From Desulfuromonadaceae bacterium UBA2294 (GTDB taxonomy: Bacteria > Desulfobacterota > Desulfuromonadia > Desulfuromonadales > UBA2294), in contig DDWE01000032.1 of NCBI GenBank assembly GCA_002345625.1, positions 6,819-15,169 of the forward strand: a DNA stretch of 8,351 bases, given 5' to 3'. The position numbers and the translations under genes are program-made. Within the stretch, counting starts at the first letter, position 1, and every line of letters begins with the position of its first letter. This document shows positions 5,161 to 8,351 of the stretch, one piece after another. Under the pieces are notes generated by a model. That model was not told where the DNA came from. It saw nothing but the letters and a program-made list of their open reading frames with translations, and made no database searches.

Positions 5161-7534
5161 GAGGCCCACCCGGGATCGAAGGAATCCATTTGCTGATCAG
5201 GGTTAAGAGGTCATGCTGGCGGAAGGGTTTGTGAAGGACGTCGTCCATTCCTGCCCGTTGACAGCGGTCCTGTATGTCGCCGCCGACGTGGGCAGTCAGG
5301 GCGACGATCGGGCGGTCGTAGCCGGCTGCCCGTAAGTTGTTCGTGGCATCGAAACCGTTCATCCCCGGCATTTCACAATCCATCAATATCAGGTCGTAGC
5401 GTTTCCCCAACGCTTCGATAATGGCCTGCTCCCCGTTGATGCACTGGTCAAGCTGATACCCTGCGCTGGTCAGGATGAGCCGGATCAAACGTTGTGTTGT
5501 CGGGTTGTCTTCCGCCAGCAGGATCTGTCCGTTGCCGTTGATGAGAGTCTTTTGAAGGTGTGCTCTTGGTACAGGTGCGCCGATGGCGGCAAACAGCTCG
5601 GCAATCCGTACCGGTTTGTGCAGCAGCATTTTGCAGCCGACCCCTTCCAGGACTGCCGCTGGCAGACCTGAAGGTTGCGTAGTCAACAAGATGCGGATAG
5701 GGGGGGCAGTCGCCGGCATGGCGCGCAGGTCTGCCGCCAGTTCAGTCGTGGTGCACAGCGTTTTCTCATCGATCAGGACGAGATCAAATGGAGGTTGTGT
5801 GCCGTGCAGAGAGTTGCGGGCCGTATCCAGATCAGAGGCGCAGTGAACGGCGATGCCGGCATCGCCCAGTGCATGGCTCAGTGCCGTGCACACCTGCGGG
5901 TTATGGTCGATAATCAGGGCATTGTTAACGTTGAGGGACGGGTTTTTCCAGGTGAGCCCGTCAACCTGCGGGGCTTTTTCCAGCGGGAGGATCACTTGAA
6001 AGCGGGTCCCCTCTCCGATAACACTTTGCAGGTGGCATTCTCCGTTCATCAGCGCGGTCAATTGGGCGACAATGGCCAGGCCGAGGCCGGAACCACCATA
6101 TTTTCTGGCCATGCTGTTATCGGCCTGGGAGAAAGAATCGAAGATGCTCTTTTGCGCCACTTCGGGAATGCCGATGCCGGTATCTGTGACACTCAGGATA
6201 ATCCGCCCGTCAGGCAAGGGCGCTGCATCGAGAAGGATCCGTCCGTGGCGGGTAAACTTGATGGCGTTGCCGATCAGGTTGATCAGGATCTGTTTGATGC
6301 GGACCGGGTCGCCATAAAACGGTCCCCGACAGGTCGGTGCGACGTCGCAGGTCAGGGCGAGCCCTTTGTCCAGAGCCGCGCTGGCAAACAGGGCGGCAAC
6401 TTCCTCGCAGACCGCAAGCATGGAGAACGGGATGTTTTCCAACTCCAGTTTCCCGGCCTCGATGCGGGAGAAATCGAGAACATCGTCGAGGATCCCCAAC
6501 AGCGTTTCACCCGATTGTTGAACATCCAGGGCCATCTGGTGTTGTTCGGATTGGAGGTCAGCCTGCACGAGTTGCTCCGCCATCCCCATGATGCCGATCA
6601 TCGGTGTGCGGATTTCGTGGCTCATTTTGGCCAGAAACAGCGATTTGGCCTGATTCGCCTGTTCGGCGGCCTGTTTCATCTCCTGCAAAGCGGTAATGGT
6701 TTTCTGCAACTCTGCGTTTGCCTTTCGGACCTCACTGGTCCGCTCGTGCACCTGCTGTTCGAGGCCGTAGCGATAATCTGCGAGGAGTGTGTCGCGCGAT
6801 GAGATCTGGGCGAGCATGGCATTAAAGCCGTCAACCAGGTCGCCAATTTCATCGTCGGCAGATTTGTCGGCGCGGACAGAGAAATCCTGCTGCTGTTCGA
6901 CGTCGCGGATTGTCTGTGCAAGACGTTCAATCGGCTCGGTGACCATCTCCTGCATGCGTGTCGATAACAGGTAGGCGATCAGGCCGAGCAGGACACAGAC
7001 AACGAGTGTGCCGAGAGCAAACTGGCTGATGAGTCTATAGAGCGGGCTTAGGTCTGATTGCAGGCAGATCAGGCCGACGAGTTGGTGCCCTTCGTCGATC
7101 GGTGCGCAGAGTTGAGCCTGCTGACCTTTGAAGTCGTGTGTGGTCCCCTGGTCATCGATGGCAAACTGCAGGAGGGTTTTGTCGAGCCCGACGAGGTGTA
7201 GGTCGCCGCTGCTGATCTTCTCGATGTTCAGGTAGCTGGCAAAGGGTTCCTTGTCAGGAGTGAACAGGAACGCCGCCATGATATCCGGGCTGTTGGTCAG
7301 TGTCGCGAGAATCCGTTCCGCTTCGTACCGTTTGCGCAGCATCAAGGAGGCGGAGGTGTTGGCGCCAATGACTCCAGCTGTGCTGGCCAGTCGGCTGACC
7401 AGGGCCTGCCGATAGGAAAGGATTTCGGCGAGGATGAAGGACCCGGCACCCAGACATAAAACAACCAGGCTGATCATCATGATGATCGCCGTCAGCTTGG
7501 TTTTCAGGCGGGCGTGGGTTAGCAGCCGACGCAT
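5150..7534 (-). CDS. Hybrid sensor histidine kinase (CHASE8-like, HAMP, HisKA, HATPase, two receivers)
   Basis: 794-aa inner-membrane sensor kinase. Domains seen in order: transmembrane helix about 14-38; periplasmic sensor about 39-170 that resembles CHASE8 (GVIGANTSASLML, then NSPDIMAAFLFTPD); second helix about 172-191; HAMP about 190-245 with P201 and DEIGDL; coiled coil about 248-298; HisKA with FLAKMSHEIRTPM and phosphoacceptor His306; HATPase with N419/N423, DTGIGIP (451-457), FDSFSQAD (465-472) and GGSGLGLAI (480-488). The first receiver (about 537-653) keeps D589, T618 and K640, but its acidic pair reads D543-H544. The second receiver (about 669-785) is complete: E675/D676, D719, T747, K769. 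No HPt domain follows. The ATG lies 6 nt after the stop of the NtrC-type regulator gene, which is its probable partner, and the gene end overlaps the propeller gene. The signal sensed is unknown; the sensor faces the same compartment as the propeller protein. Confidence 0.93.
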   Translation of the reverse strand: MRRLLTHARLKTKLTAIIMMISLVVLCLGAGSFILAEILSYRQALVSRLASTAGVIGANTSASLMLRKRYEAERILATLTNSPDIMAAFLFTPDKEPFASYLNIEKISSGDLHLVGLDKTLLQFAIDDQGTTHDFKGQQAQLCAPIDEGHQLVGLICLQSDLSPLYRLISQFALGTLVVCVLLGLIAYLLSTRMQEMVTEPIERLAQTIRDVEQQQDFSVRADKSADDEIGDLVDGFNAMLAQISSRDTLLADYRYGLEQQVHERTSEVRKANAELQKTITALQEMKQAAEQANQAKSLFLAKMSHEIRTPMIGIMGMAEQLVQADLQSEQHQMALDVQQSGETLLGILDDVLDFSRIEAGKLELENIPFSMLAVCEEVAALFASAALDKGLALTCDVAPTCRGPFYGDPVRIKQILINLIGNAIKFTRHGRILLDAAPLPDGRIILSVTDTGIGIPEVAQKSIFDSFSQADNSMARKYGGSGLGLAIVAQLTALMNGECHLQSVIGEGTRFQVILPLEKAPQVDGLTWKNPSLNVNNALIIDHNPQVCTALSHALGDAGIAVHCASDLDTARNSLHGTQPPFDLVLIDEKTLCTTTELAADLRAMPATAPPIRILLTTQPSGLPAAVLEGVGCKMLLHKPVRIAELFAAIGAPVPRAHLQKTLINGNGQILLAEDNPTTQRLIRLILTSAGYQLDQCINGEQAIIEALGKRYDLILMDCEMPGMNGFDATNNLRAAGYDRPIVALTAHVGGDIQDRCQRAGMDDVLHKPFRQHDLLTLISKWIPSIPGGPHAS

Positions 7535-7540
7535 GCGGTC

Positions 7541-8351
<811 letters not shown>

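Noticed and set aside
5675..6802. Plus-strand open frame of 375 codons inside the kinase gene
   Set aside because: It is antisense to well-conserved HisKA, HATPase and receiver motifs, and its protein shows no recognisable domain. Long antisense frames are common opposite GC-rich genes.

Overview
The window looks like part of the chromosome of a Gram-negative, diderm bacterium. It carries a TonB-type energy transducer, a TonB-dependent outer-membrane receptor, and a two-component pair with an NtrC-type (sigma-54) regulator. The mix of protein families and the moderately high GC of the kinase region would fit a Desulfuromonadales/Geobacter-Pelobacter-like deltaproteobacterium. That placement is an impression from protein style, not from a search.

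Layout, left to right. Positions 1-273 (minus) hold the first 91 codons of a TonB-family protein that runs off the left edge. Positions 274-499 are a 226-bp divergent intergenic region with a plausible promoter facing each way and competing short hairpins. Positions 500-2989 (plus) encode an 829-aa TonB-dependent receptor. It converges on, and overlaps by 13 bp, the next gene: 2977-5160 (minus), a membrane-anchored protein with about 14 LVIVD-type repeats, predicted to form one or two large beta-propellers. Positions 5150-7534 (minus) encode a 794-aa hybrid sensor histidine kinase (periplasmic CHASE8-like sensor, HAMP, HisKA, HATPase, two receivers). Positions 7541-8351 (minus) hold the C-terminal 269 residues of a sigma-54-dependent activator that runs off the right edge.

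The three minus-strand genes are very tightly packed: a 6-nt gap between regulator and kinase, and an 11-nt overlap between kinase and propeller protein. They are therefore probably one operon, transcribed from beyond the right edge. The TonB and receptor genes diverge from a shared control region. A reasonable working model is an envelope system in which TonB energises the receptor, the propeller protein works on the periplasmic face of the inner membrane, and the kinase/NtrC pair senses the periplasm and adjusts expression. The substrate is not identifiable from this sequence. No RNA genes, insertion sequences, CRISPR arrays or attachment sites were seen.
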